NCBI GenBank assembly: GCA_002355495.1
Contig: AP017424.1
Location: forward strand, 4,030,001-4,094,000
Source: Streptomyces laurentii
GTDB lineage: Bacteria; Actinomycetota; Actinomycetes; Streptomycetales; Streptomycetaceae
Direction of reading: 5' to 3'
Length of the DNA stretch: 64,000 nucleotides
How positions within the stretch are numbered: position 1 is the stretch's first letter; each line of letters opens with the position of its first letter. Below, piece after piece: positions 17,467 to 25,669 of the stretch. The position numbers and the translations under genes are program-made. Below the pieces are notes generated by a model, which searched no databases, was not told the DNA's origin, and saw nothing but the letters and a program-made list of their open reading frames with translations.

Positions 17467-20264
17467 CCTTCCTCCTCGGTCTCGGTGGTCTCGACGATGA
17501 ATTCCTCGGTGAACCGCTCCCGGAGGCCGCCCGCCGCCCCTTCGTCCTCGCCCACGGCGGGCAGGCACTCCTGGAAGGTCAGGCCGCCCTGGCACCGGCG
17601 CAGCGCCCGCTGCCAGGCGGTCACGCTGGTGACGCTGGTGAAGTCCAGGAAGGTGGGCTTGCGTTCGGCGGAGGTGGGGAACCGGGCGAGGGTCCTCGCC
17701 CAGGTCCGCTGCTCCTCCCGGGACATCGGGACGAGCGGGTCGGGGAGGGTGAAGCCGCGGTAGAAGACCTGGTCGGGGAGGCCCAGCGACTCCTGCCAGC
17801 GCCGTACCTCCGCGAAGGCCGCGACACCGGTCGCGCCGGCGAGGCCGGGGAGCCGGGCGTCGGGGACCTTCCAGGTGCGGCGGGCCAGGACGAGGCTGCC
17901 GGAGCGGACCCGCGGGTAGTGGCGTACGGAGTCCGTACCCGAGCCGGCACCACCACCGGCACCGGCACCACCGTCGGCACCGGCACCACCGTCGGCACCG
18001 GCACCGGCTTCGCGGCGCTGGTCGACCCGGTCCCACCAGGCGAGGTTGGCGAGGCTGCCCGAGCTGAAGAAGTTGAGGAACTGGTAGAAACGCGGGGCGA
18101 GTTCGTTGAGCAGGAAGTTCAGCATGACCAGCCGCAGGACGGGACCGTCCTTGCCCAGGCGCGGCAGCAGCCGGCCCGTGTCCGCGTCGTACACGACCCA
18201 GCAGTCCTCCAGGGAGACGCCGGTGTTCCCGCCCCACTCCTCCGGGGTCGCGCAGGGGTAGCGGAGGTGCCGGCCGAGCAGCGGGGAGTGCACGTTGGCG
18301 TTGATGCCGAGCACGGCCGCGAGGTCCGTGAGGGGCGCGGACGGGTCGTCGTCCCGGGCGATCTCGGCCGTGACCAGGTCGCCGAAACCGGCGTCCCCGG
18401 CGGCGGCGTAGGCGGGCAGGAAGCGGGAGATCGCGCGGCCGAAGCCGATCGATCCGCCGTTCACGACGAGCAGACCGCCGTCGGGGGCGGCGTGGTGCTG
18501 GACGTGCCAGCTCGCGCGGGACCAGCGCGGGATCCAGGACGGCAGGTCGTCGGCGAGCCGCGCGGCCCGCTCCGGGTCGACCGTCACCGTGTCCGCGCCG
18601 CCGTCGGGATCGGCGAGCGCGAACACCGCGTCCTGAAGGGTGCGCAACCGGGTCGGCAGCGGCGCCGACACGTCGGTGAGCCGCTCGGTGAGGACGGCCT
18701 GCACCTTGGCCGAGGACAGCGCCGCGAACAGGGGAAGGAGCCGGTGCGGCCCGGGCCCGAAGTGGGTCCTGACCACGTCGGCGACGATCGCCCGGACGTG
18801 CGCGGCGTCGTCGAAGAGCGGCAGCAGCCGGTGCCACGGGGCCAGCGCGGGCAGATGCCGCCCCCACCGGCCGGGCGCCTCGGCGCGCGGGACGGCCACG
18901 ACCGCGTCCTCGTAGACGAGGGTGCGGGCGACGTCGATCGGCGGGGTGGCGACGCCGGTGAGTTCGGCGACCCGGGCCACGTGCTCCTTGATACGGGAGA
19001 CGAGTTCCTCGCGCCGTTCGAGGCCGGCGGTCTCGAACGCGGACTCGGCGCCGGCCAGCCCGCTGACGGCCGCGCGCAGGCCGGCGTCGCAGTCCGGGGG
19101 GAGGAGGGCGGCCAGGCGGGCGAGGGGGTGCGGGTGCTGGTCGCCGACGCCCAGGTCGCGGGCGAGGACGCCCTGGCCGATCAGCGCGTCGAGGGCGGCA
19201 CCGGCGGCGGCAGGGTCCGTGCCGGGCAGGGCGGCGCACCGTTCCCGCAGCTCCCGCTCGGGTACGGCGGCGTCCGCCGCGAGGGCCAGGACCGCCGTGA
19301 CCACCACGCCGGGCGGGACGCGGACGAACCGTTCCTTGGCGGCCGGCTCGTGGGTGCCGTCCCGGCCCCGCAGCAGGAAGACGACACCCTCCTTCGAGGA
19401 GCCGACGACCGGTGCGCGGCGCAGGACGGCGACATGCCGGAAGGCGGGCCGGCCGGCGAGGGAACGCTCCACCCAGCTCACGAGCTGGCGGGGGAGCCGG
19501 CAGACGGAAACCGGCCGCTCGGCCGCCTCGTCCGTGCCGGGAGCGGTGACGGGAGCGATGACGGGCGTGGCGTCCGTCGCGCGCTTCGGCAGGAGGACCG
19601 GCCGGGTGTGCACCAACTGCCCGAAGGGGGAAGGCTTGAGGGTGCTGCGGGTCAGCAGATGGAGGACGGTGGACTCGGTCATCCGCTCCCGCTTGCCGGG
19701 GGCGGTGCCCTCGGCGACGGCGGCGGCGTAGCGGTCCATGTTGCGCAGCAGACCGTCCGCGCTCAGCTGGGCTCCGGCACGCAGGGCGGGGTCGAGGGCG
19801 GCGGAGGCGAGCACCTTCCGTTCCGCGTTCAGCCCTTCCTCGTACGCGCCCTCCAGGCGGGCCGCGAGGTCGTCGCGGCGCTCGGCGAGGGCCCGCAGCG
19901 CGGCGGCCCCGGGCGCCAGGGGCCCGGCCACCGCGGTCCCGGCCGCCCCGGGCCCGTCCGCCGAGGTTCCGTACGCGAGGTTCAGGACGTCGAGGTCGGC
20001 GGCCGGGACGTCCGCGGCGCGGTGCAGCCGGCGGCGCAGCGCGAGAACGGTCCGCCGCTCGTCCCGGTCGGTGAGGAGGGGGACCACCTCGGTGAGTTCC
20101 TCGGCGACCCGGGGGGCGAGGTCCTGCCAGGTACGCCGTACGTCCCTGAGCTCGTCGCAGACGCGGGCGGCCTCGCGCGAGGACAACTGGGCGATGATGT
20201 CGGCGGGTTGGGAACAGACGCGGACGACGCCGTATCCGGCGTACGTGATCTCCGGACTATCCAT
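17463..20264 (-). CDS. tsrJ: LanB-type dehydratase, N-terminal domain protein (first copy)
   Basis: A 933-residue lantibiotic dehydratase N-terminal domain protein, the probable glutamyl-tRNA-dependent Ser/Thr activating subunit. Signatures include LKPSPFGQLVHT near residue 215, RHYPRVRSGSLVLARRTWKV and FYRGFTLPDPLVPMS near the end, parallel to those in TsrS. An Ala/Asp/Gly repeat block (GADGGAGADGGAGAGG) about 165 residues before the C terminus is encoded by 18-bp repeats and marks a linker. The start ATG 20264 overlaps the end of tsrI by 8 bp, and the stop overlaps tsrK. With TsrK it reconstitutes a full LanB activity; this is inferred from family knowledge. Confidence 0.92.
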   Translation of the reverse strand: MDSPEITYAGYGVVRVCSQPADIIAQLSSREAARVCDELRDVRRTWQDLAPRVAEELTEVVPLLTDRDERRTVLALRRRLHRAADVPAADLDVLNLAYGTSADGPGAAGTAVAGPLAPGAAALRALAERRDDLAARLEGAYEEGLNAERKVLASAALDPALRAGAQLSADGLLRNMDRYAAAVAEGTAPGKRERMTESTVLHLLTRSTLKPSPFGQLVHTRPVLLPKRATDATPVIAPVTAPGTDEAAERPVSVCRLPRQLVSWVERSLAGRPAFRHVAVLRRAPVVGSSKEGVVFLLRGRDGTHEPAAKERFVRVPPGVVVTAVLALAADAAVPERELRERCAALPGTDPAAAGAALDALIGQGVLARDLGVGDQHPHPLARLAALLPPDCDAGLRAAVSGLAGAESAFETAGLERREELVSRIKEHVARVAELTGVATPPIDVARTLVYEDAVVAVPRAEAPGRWGRHLPALAPWHRLLPLFDDAAHVRAIVADVVRTHFGPGPHRLLPLFAALSSAKVQAVLTERLTDVSAPLPTRLRTLQDAVFALADPDGGADTVTVDPERAARLADDLPSWIPRWSRASWHVQHHAAPDGGLLVVNGGSIGFGRAISRFLPAYAAAGDAGFGDLVTAEIARDDDPSAPLTDLAAVLGINANVHSPLLGRHLRYPCATPEEWGGNTGVSLEDCWVVYDADTGRLLPRLGKDGPVLRLVMLNFLLNELAPRFYQFLNFFSSGSLANLAWWDRVDQRREAGAGADGGAGADGGAGAGGGAGSGTDSVRHYPRVRSGSLVLARRTWKVPDARLPGLAGATGVAAFAEVRRWQESLGLPDQVFYRGFTLPDPLVPMSREEQRTWARTLARFPTSAERKPTFLDFTSVTSVTAWQRALRRCQGGLTFQECLPAVGEDEGAAGGLRERFTEEFIVETTETEEEG

Positions 20265-21048
20265 GGGTGGCCGCTTTCCGGGCGACGGGCTCGGTTCCGG
20301 TGCCGGCCTCGGGCGGTACCGCCGGTTCGGCCGCGGCCCTTTCGGCCGCGCGCCGCCGCTCGTGGAAAGCGGTGCGCCCGGCCGTGACCCGGTCGGCGAA
20401 GTCCTCGACGGTGGCGGCGAAGACGCGCGGCGCGTCCATCGGTACGACATGGCCGGCCCCGGCGATCACCGCGACGTCGGCACCGGCGGCGGCCGCCGGA
20501 CCGATCGCGTTCCGCTCGTTCTGGAGCAGTGAGCCGTTGACGAGCTGGACGGGTACCGGGAGGTGCTCCAGGTCCGCGACGCCGGGCAGCCGCAGGCAGC
20601 CGTCGGACAGCTCGGCGAAGGTCGCGGTGAGCAGATTCTCCCAGGTGGGGCCGTGCAGTTCGGCGAAATGGCGCTGGGCCGCGGGCTGATGGGAGGCCAT
20701 TCTGGTGAAGCCCGCCAGCCAGCGGTTCAGGGTGTCCGGCGACACCAGGAACGAGTAGCCCGACATGACGATTCCGGCCACGGTGGCGGGAAAACCGGCC
20801 GCGGCCCGGAAGGCCACGGCGGCACCCAGATAGGAAAGCCCCACGACCACGGGAGGTTCCGGCTGTTCGCGGATGGCCTCGCGGACGCGGTCTATCGCCG
20901 CGGCGGCGGGATGGGGTGGGATTTCGCCGCCGGTTCCGTGGCCTGGAAGACGTATTTCCGTGACAGGGCGGGTCCACCATTTCCGGCACCCCGCGTAATG
21001 CGCGTCTTCCGTGCCCAGGAGACCGTGCACCAGAATTACGGGTCGCAC
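20257..21048 (-). CDS. tsrI: alpha/beta hydrolase: leader endopeptidase and side-ring macrocyclase
   Basis: A 263-residue alpha/beta hydrolase. The nucleophile elbow GLSYLG puts the serine at residue 72, VILVHGLLG is the oxyanion-hole strand, and GAGHVVPMD supplies the catalytic His. The enzyme at this position in the thiostrepton pathway has been shown to cleave the leader and to open the quinaldate epoxide with ring closure, a dual activity. The start is GTG 21048, with only a weak GAAAG about 11 bases upstream. It is the first gene of the long minus-strand operon and is separated from tsrH by 515 bp holding three hairpins. The C-terminal 40 residues are Ala/Glu-rich and probably disordered. 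Confidence 0.92.
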   Translation of the reverse strand: MRPVILVHGLLGTEDAHYAGCRKWWTRPVTEIRLPGHGTGGEIPPHPAAAAIDRVREAIREQPEPPVVVGLSYLGAAVAFRAAAGFPATVAGIVMSGYSFLVSPDTLNRWLAGFTRMASHQPAAQRHFAELHGPTWENLLTATFAELSDGCLRLPGVADLEHLPVPVQLVNGSLLQNERNAIGPAAAAGADVAVIAGAGHVVPMDAPRVFAATVEDFADRVTAGRTAFHERRRAAERAAAEPAVPPEAGTGTEPVARKAATHG

Positions 21049-21564
21049 GTGATATCAGCTTTCTGTTGCCGTAAACAGAATAAGGGCCGCTCAATACCCG
21101 GCGGAGCGTCATTCGGGGCCCGGCGCACCCGACGGGAAGCCCGTCCGGGCATGCGGGACCGACACTCCGTTCTCTCGGCCGTATGGGGCCGTTTCCGCGG
21201 CCATGGGAGGCCGTTTGAACGGACGTGCGAAAGCCGTCCGCGGTGCAATAGGACATGCCGAAGACGTACCGCCGGAACTAGTTGTCCACGCCGTCATCGG
21301 GCATAGTGAGGGTGCTCGTCCGGAGGCCGGCGGCGGGTCCGCCGACAGCCTCCGAGCGAGCACGGCCGGAGATGACTCCGGGTCGGGCCCCGGACCTGCT
21401 CGACTGCAACGGGCAGGTCCGGGGTACTCCGGGTCGGGCCCCGGACCTGCTCGACTGCAACGGGCAGGTCCGGGTCCCACTCCCGGTTAGATCGCGGACC
21501 TGGTCGACTGCAACGGTCAGGTCCGGCGGGCGGGGAGGAACAGTCCTCCGCGCCGGGTGTTACC
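21049..21564 (-). other. spacer between tsrH and tsrI
   Basis: I see no gene in these 516 bases. The tsrH-proximal half carries three tandem hairpins (21388-21525). The half next to tsrI (21049-21387) is less G+C-rich near the tsrI start and may hold a long untranslated leader or a weak internal promoter; I could not identify convincing -35/-10 elements. Confidence 0.6.
21388..21525 (-). terminator. three tandem hairpins behind the precursor gene
   Basis: Two nearly identical 51-bp units carry 10-12 bp perfect stems (CCCCGGACCTGC with GCAGGTCCGGGG at 21388-21424; the same at 21439-21474) around the loop TCGACTGCAACGG. A third, degenerate copy (stem 21495-21502 with 21518-21525) keeps the loop TCGACTGCAACGG with one change. 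Placed between tsrH and the 20-kb enzyme operon, they probably act as partial terminators or 3' stabilisers that leave tsrH mRNA in excess. The conserved loop could alternatively bind an RNA-binding factor. Confidence 0.65.
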
Positions 21565-21741
21565 TCAGGAGCTGCAGCTGCAGGTGCAGATGCAGGTGGT
21601 GCAGGAGGCGGACGCGATCATCGTGACGGTCAGGTCCTCACCGTCGAGCAGCGTCTCGTCCATGTAGTCGCTGATCTCCAGGGTGTCGACGTCCAGACCC
21701 GTGAGTCCCTCGACACCGATCTCCAGGGCGGCATTGCTCAT
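21565..21741 (-). CDS. tsrH: thiostrepton precursor peptide
   Basis: A 58-residue precursor: a 41-residue acidic leader (contains LTGLDVDTLEISDYMDE, a typical thiopeptide leader motif) and the 17-residue core IASASCTTCICTCSCSS. The core equals the thiostrepton A backbone: five Cys for the azoles, Ser/Thr for dehydroamino acids and ring formation, Ile-Ala-Ser-Ala as the N-terminal side-ring arm, and a C-terminal Ser that is processed to the terminal amide. The closely related siomycin core would begin with Val. ATG 21741 has AAAGG about 11 bases upstream. The gene stands alone before three hairpins and has its own promoter on the minus strand. Confidence 0.98.
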   Translation of the reverse strand: MSNAALEIGVEGLTGLDVDTLEISDYMDETLLDGEDLTVTMIASASCTTCICTCSCSS

Positions 21742-21853
21742 GCCGTTCACAACCTTTCGGCAAGTCTGCGGTCGCGTCGATCGCGCCGCACGTGGGCCGG
21801 CCACGGGAAACTGCTGTAGCCGGCTTCCGGACTCCGTCGCCCGGCTGATCTCG

Positions 21854-21883
21854 ACCATAGGCAAGTCAAGTTGAAGCGCTCAA
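21854..21883 (-). promoter_or_regulatory. probable tsrH promoter
   Basis: On the minus strand TTGAGC (21883-21878) and TATGGT (21859-21854) are separated by 18 bp, giving a leader of about 105 nt before ATG 21741. The -35 element lies one base from the -35 of the divergent tsrG promoter. Confidence 0.5.
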
Positions 21884-21900
21884 GGGCACCTCCGGATAAA
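21871..21900 (+). promoter_or_regulatory. probable tsrG-A operon promoter
   Basis: TTGAAG (21871-21876), an 18-bp spacer and GATAAA (21895-21900) form a sigma70/HrdB-like promoter on the plus strand, about 150 nt upstream of tsrG. It overlaps the tsrH promoter in opposite orientation. Confidence 0.5.
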
Positions 21901-21904
21901 TGGC

Positions 21905-21920
21905 TGTGACGTAGATCACA
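21905..21920. promoter_or_regulatory. CRP-like palindrome TGTGA-N6-TCACA
   Basis: A perfect 5-bp inverted repeat with a 6-bp spacer matches the core recognised by CRP/FNR-family regulators. It sits at the predicted start site of the tsrG operon and upstream of the tsrH promoter, a position suited to block one arm and activate the other. Streptomyces Crp is known to affect antibiotic clusters; binding here is inferred. Confidence 0.45.
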
Positions 21921-22054
21921 TACGGAAATGTTTACTCTCCGGCTGAGTCGAGAATCGATCTCTGCATAGGCTCGGTGCAGTGATGCGCCACTTCGGCCGT
22001 CGAATTCTGGACACCTATGACGTCCCGAGGCCCTGAGCGTGGCGAAGCCAACCC

Positions 22055-22711
22055 ATGGGGAATCTCGAAATGCATATAGCCAGCTGTTCAATTCCGAACG
22101 ACTCGGCTCTCGCGCGTTTCCGTGACAGTGGAGAGCACACCCACGCGGAGGCGGCGGAGGTGGCGATCCCGGACCATCGGAGGATCGACGCCAGGGAGCT
22201 CGCCCGGCTGACCATGGACCGTCCCAGCCTCACGCCCGACCGGGCGTTCTGGCTGGTCGACCTGTGGATCCGGGTCCAGGGCGTCGTCATGCGCCCCTTC
22301 GGCGTCAAGCCCAACACGATGCGCAGCAAGCGGGAACAGCCGCTGCCCCGGGTCGGGGAGCGCCTCGGTCCGTACGAGGTCTTCGAGGCGAGCGAGCGAG
22401 AAGTGCTCCTCGGCGACATGGACAAGCTGCTCGAACACCGGATGTCCTTCATCGTCGCCGACGGCAAGGCGTACATCGGTGTCGTCCTGCGGACCAGGAA
22501 CAAGGCGGGCGACGCCTACTGGGCCCAGTTCCGGCACAACCAGACGGACATCCTGCACTGGTCGCTCCGCCGCGGGATGTCCCGCGCGCTCGGGATCGAC
22601 GACGAGCCGGCGGCGACGGGTACGCCCACCGCGCCTGCCGCGCCTGCCGCACCCGCCGCACCTCCCGCGTCTGCCGCGCCCGCCGTCGGCGAGGCGACCG
22701 AAGGCCGCTGA
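22055..22711 (+). CDS. tsrG: DUF2867-like protein of unknown role
   Basis: A 218-residue protein heading the plus-strand operon. Residues 55-190 resemble the DUF2867 family: FWLVDLWIRVQGVVMRPFG, then GPYEVFEASEREVLLG, an RMSFIV strand and LRTRNKAGDAYWAQF with a following HWSLRR. No catalytic motif is evident. The last 40 residues are an Ala/Pro repeat tail. The start is ATG 22055 (MGNLEMHIAS); a second ATG lies at 22070. Position suggests a cluster function, but I do not know one; DUF2867 proteins elsewhere are uncharacterised and often accompany oxidoreductases. The name follows its place in the published cluster order. Confidence 0.8.
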   Translation: MGNLEMHIASCSIPNDSALARFRDSGEHTHAEAAEVAIPDHRRIDARELARLTMDRPSLTPDRAFWLVDLWIRVQGVVMRPFGVKPNTMRSKREQPLPRVGERLGPYEVFEASEREVLLGDMDKLLEHRMSFIVADGKAYIGVVLRTRNKAGDAYWAQFRHNQTDILHWSLRRGMSRALGIDDEPAATGTPTAPAAPAAPAAPPASAAPAVGEATEGR

Positions 22712-22781
22712 CGCGCGGCCGCGGATCCGTGGTGACCCTCACCCGGGCGCGCCGGCGCCCGGCTCTCTGCGAGAAGAGCCC

Positions 22782-23717
22782 ATGTCGAGTTTGATCGAGA
22801 CCGCCCACTGGATCGCCTGCGCCCGGGCAGCCGAGTCGCTCCGTCCCGACGGCCGGCTGTTCGAGGACCCGCTCGCGGTGGAGTTCGTCCGGCGCACCGA
22901 CCCGGACCTCTACGACCGCCTCCGCACCGAACCGAGTTCCCGCTTCGACGTACTCGCCGTGCGGACCGCGTTCTTCGACGACCGTCTGATCCGCGCCGTG
23001 ACCGGCGGCCCGGCCCGGCAGGTCGTCGTGCTCGCCGCCGGCATGGACGGCCGGGCCTTCCGGCTCCCCTGGCCCCCGGGCGTCACCCTCTACGAGGTGG
23101 ACCTGCCCGAGGGAGTGGAGGAGAAGAGCGCCTTCCTGTCCCGCTCCGGCCTGGTCGCCGACCGCTGTCGGCGCGTCCCGGTCGCCGCCGACCTGACCGG
23201 CGACTGGCCCGCCGCGCTCGCCGAGGCGGGCTTCCGCCCCGGTCTGCCGACCGTATGGCTGGTCGAAGGAGTCCTCTATTACCTGACCGAGGCGCAGGTG
23301 GACGCGGTCGTCGACCGGGTCACCGAGCTCTCCGCCGCCGGCAGCGTGCTCTGCCTGGAGCAGGTCAACACCGATCTGTACCGGGCCCCTTGGATGCGGG
23401 ACTGGCTGCGGCAGATGCGGGACGCGGGGCGCCCCTGGCGTTCCGGGGTGGCCGAGCCCGAGGCGTGGCTCGCCGGCCGCGGCTGGCGGGCCGAGGTGCG
23501 CGAACCCTGCGACCTGGACGAGGCGGCCGGGCGGATGGTGCCGCGGACCCCGCCGCGCGGGACGCCCGGGGCCGCCCGCACGTGGCTCGTCGCCGCCGAG
23601 CTGGTCACCGGCCCGGCCGTCATCGATTCCGTCCCCGATTCCGTCCCCGATTCCGTCCCCGATTCCGTCTCCGATTCCGTCTCCGAATCCGCCTCCGCTT
23701 CACCCACCGTCGCCTGA
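22782..23717 (+). CDS. tsrF: SAM-dependent carboxyl methyltransferase of the C terminus
   Basis: A 311-residue class I methyltransferase of the leucine carboxyl methyltransferase/Omt-like type. The N-terminal FEDPLAVEFV, the VVVLAAGMDGRAFRL SAM-binding loop, the acidic YEVDLPEG strand end and WLVEGVLYYLTE are family motifs. Published work on thiostrepton describes methylation of the peptide carboxylate followed by de-esterification and amidation, and this gene fits the first of these steps. The C-terminal 25 residues consist of a DSVP/DSVS/ESAS repeat encoded by 12-bp units and look dispensable. ATG 22782 is 70 bp after tsrG. Confidence 0.88.
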   Translation: MSSLIETAHWIACARAAESLRPDGRLFEDPLAVEFVRRTDPDLYDRLRTEPSSRFDVLAVRTAFFDDRLIRAVTGGPARQVVVLAAGMDGRAFRLPWPPGVTLYEVDLPEGVEEKSAFLSRSGLVADRCRRVPVAADLTGDWPAALAEAGFRPGLPTVWLVEGVLYYLTEAQVDAVVDRVTELSAAGSVLCLEQVNTDLYRAPWMRDWLRQMRDAGRPWRSGVAEPEAWLAGRGWRAEVREPCDLDEAAGRMVPRTPPRGTPGAARTWLVAAELVTGPAVIDSVPDSVPDSVPDSVSDSVSESASASPTVA

Positions 23718-23861
23718 CGTGCGGCCTCCGAACCCGCCTCCGTTTGCGCCTCGTTGTGACCGGCGTCCGTGTGACCGGCGCCTCCGGAGCGACCGGTGTG
23801 ACCGGCGCCCGGCGAAGGCCCTTCTCCTCGTGACACCCCTCCTCCGACAGCTGGAGTCCTG

Positions 23862-25148
23862 ATGCACCTCCTGATCACCCGGCCGGCCCGGCAGCGGTAC
23901 GTCGAGCTGGCGGAGGACATGGCCGCGGTCTTCCGCGAGCGGGCCGCCGAGCACGACCGGACGGCCGCGTTCCCGTTCCGCAACATCGACGAACTCCGCG
24001 CCGCCGGCTATCTGGCGCTGACCGTGCCGCGCGAACTCGGCGGGCTGGGCGGCACCCTCGCCGACATGGCCGTGGCCCAGGAACGGCTGGCCGCCGGCTG
24101 CGCCTCCACCGCCCTCGCCGTCAACATGCACCTCTCCATGGCCGGCCAGATGGCCCGCGCCTGGCGCACCACGGGCGACGAGCGCGCCCGGAAGACGCTG
24201 ACGGAGATCGTCGAGGGCCGCGTGATCCTCATGGGCGCCACGGCCGAGCCGGGACACGCGCTCGTGCGCACCACCGGCGCCAAGGCCCGCAAGGTGGAAG
24301 GCGGTTACCTGGTCACCGGCGACAAGACCTTCGGCACCGGCTCGGCCGTCATGACCCACATGACCTCGATGGCCGAGTACCGCGAACACCCCGACGGCCC
24401 GCACGTCCTGGTCTTCCGTATCCCCGCCGACAGTCCCGGCGTCCGGGTCCTCGAAGGCACCTGGAACACCTCGGGACTGCGGGCCACCCGCAGCGAGAAC
24501 ATCGAACTCCGCGACGTCATGGTGCCGGAGGAGAACGTCCTCACCTCCTACCCCGTCGGGAGTCTGGACGGTTCGCTGCTCCAGACCGTGTGGGGCTGGG
24601 CGATGCCCACCTTCGCCGCGGTCTATCTCGGCGTGGCCGTCGGCGCGTTCGAGACCTGCGTACGGGACGTCCGGAGCCGCGGCTGGGAGGACCGGCCGTA
24701 CATCCGCGCGGAGATCGCCGCCTGCGAGGAGCTGATCGAGACCTCGCGCGCCCTGATCGAGCGGACCGCCGGCGAGGTGATGGGCAACGGCTTGTGGAAC
24801 GCGCTCACCATCCAACAGGGCATGGCCCGTGCCGTGTTGACCAAGAACGTGGGCACCAACAACGCCGTGGAGATCGTCGACCGGGTGATCCGGATCATCG
24901 GCACCCCGGCCCTGCGGCCCGGCTCGGTGTACGAGCGGGCCCACCGCGACGTACGGGCCGGGACGATGCACCCGTACAGCAACGCCGACGCGTGCGACCT
25001 CATCGCGGCGACGACGCTCGGCGAGGAGACGGCTCCCGTGCATCCGCCCCGGCTGGACCGGCTCGCCGAGCCGGCGCCCGAGGCCGAGGCCGAGGTGGAG
25101 GCCGGGGCCAAGGCCAGCGACACGGCCGTACGCCCTGCCGCCTCCTGA
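23862..25148 (+). CDS. tsrE: acyl-CoA-dehydrogenase-like flavoenzyme for indole ring opening
   Basis: A 428-residue flavoprotein of the acyl-CoA dehydrogenase fold. The alpha-domain start VPRELGGLGGTLADMAVAQE, the central beta-domain stretch GGYLVTGDKTFGTGSA and the C-terminal helical DRVIRIIGTPALRPGS followed by HRDVRAGTMHPYS are visible. In the proposed pathway it oxygenates the transaminated 2-methyltryptophan and cleaves the indole C2-N1 bond, the start of ring expansion to the quinoline. The active-site base cannot be assigned by eye. A Glu/Ala-rich tail (EAEAEVEAGAKA) follows the fold. ATG 23862 is preceded by GCTGGAGT. Downstream tsrD may assist the same step. Confidence 0.87.
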   Translation: MHLLITRPARQRYVELAEDMAAVFRERAAEHDRTAAFPFRNIDELRAAGYLALTVPRELGGLGGTLADMAVAQERLAAGCASTALAVNMHLSMAGQMARAWRTTGDERARKTLTEIVEGRVILMGATAEPGHALVRTTGAKARKVEGGYLVTGDKTFGTGSAVMTHMTSMAEYREHPDGPHVLVFRIPADSPGVRVLEGTWNTSGLRATRSENIELRDVMVPEENVLTSYPVGSLDGSLLQTVWGWAMPTFAAVYLGVAVGAFETCVRDVRSRGWEDRPYIRAEIAACEELIETSRALIERTAGEVMGNGLWNALTIQQGMARAVLTKNVGTNNAVEIVDRVIRIIGTPALRPGSVYERAHRDVRAGTMHPYSNADACDLIAATTLGEETAPVHPPRLDRLAEPAPEAEAEVEAGAKASDTAVRPAAS

Positions 25149-25221
25149 CACCCCCGGCCTCCCCCGCCCCCCCCGTAACCCGTCCTGCCCCGCACACCCA
25201 CCGGACCGGAAGGCGATCCCC

Positions 25222-25629
25222 GTGGACCGAGCATCCGTACAGCAGCTCATGGAGCATTTCCTGGCGGCGTACAACGAAGGAGACCCGCGCCACCTGGACC
25301 ACTGTCTGCACCCCGAGTACCGGCACCCCAACCCGGCCGTCGAGCGCGGCATCGAGGGCATGCGGGCCGCGATCCGCCGCTGGGCCTCGACGGTGGAGGA
25401 CCTCAGCCTCACCCTCGACGACCTCGTCGTGGAGGGGGACAAGGCCGTCGCGCGGATGACCTTCAGCGGCCGGCAGGTCGGCCCGATCCTCGGCATCCCG
25501 GCCTCCGGACGGCGCTTCTCGGTCGGCCTCATCGACATCTTCCTCATCGAGGACGGTCTGTTCGCCCAGCACTGGGACGAGATGGACCTGCTCGGGCTGC
25601 ACCGGCAGCTCGGCGCGCTGCCGGACTGA
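25222..25629 (+). CDS. tsrD: SnoaL/NTF2-like protein of the quinaldate branch
   Basis: A 135-residue SnoaL-like polyketide-cyclase-fold protein: an N-terminal helix (QQLMEHFLAAYNEGDP), a HPEYRHPNP segment with polar residues of the cone interior, RMTFSGRQVGPILGIPASGR, and a C-terminal HWDEMDLLGLHRQLG. The fold is used by cyclases and other small enzymes. In this cluster a role in the recyclisation that forms the quinoline ring is plausible but inferred. The GTG start 25222 follows a GGAAGG Shine-Dalgarno-like run. It is followed by a minisatellite before tsrC. Confidence 0.82.
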   Translation: MDRASVQQLMEHFLAAYNEGDPRHLDHCLHPEYRHPNPAVERGIEGMRAAIRRWASTVEDLSLTLDDLVVEGDKAVARMTFSGRQVGPILGIPASGRRFSVGLIDIFLIEDGLFAQHWDEMDLLGLHRQLGALPD

Positions 25630-25669
25630 CCCGGCGGGCGCGCCCACGTACCTCGCGAGTCGTCGGAAC

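Noticed and set aside
21049..22054. A second precursor peptide near tsrH.
   Set aside because: I searched both strands around tsrH for Cys/Ser/Thr-rich short frames with an acidic leader and found none.
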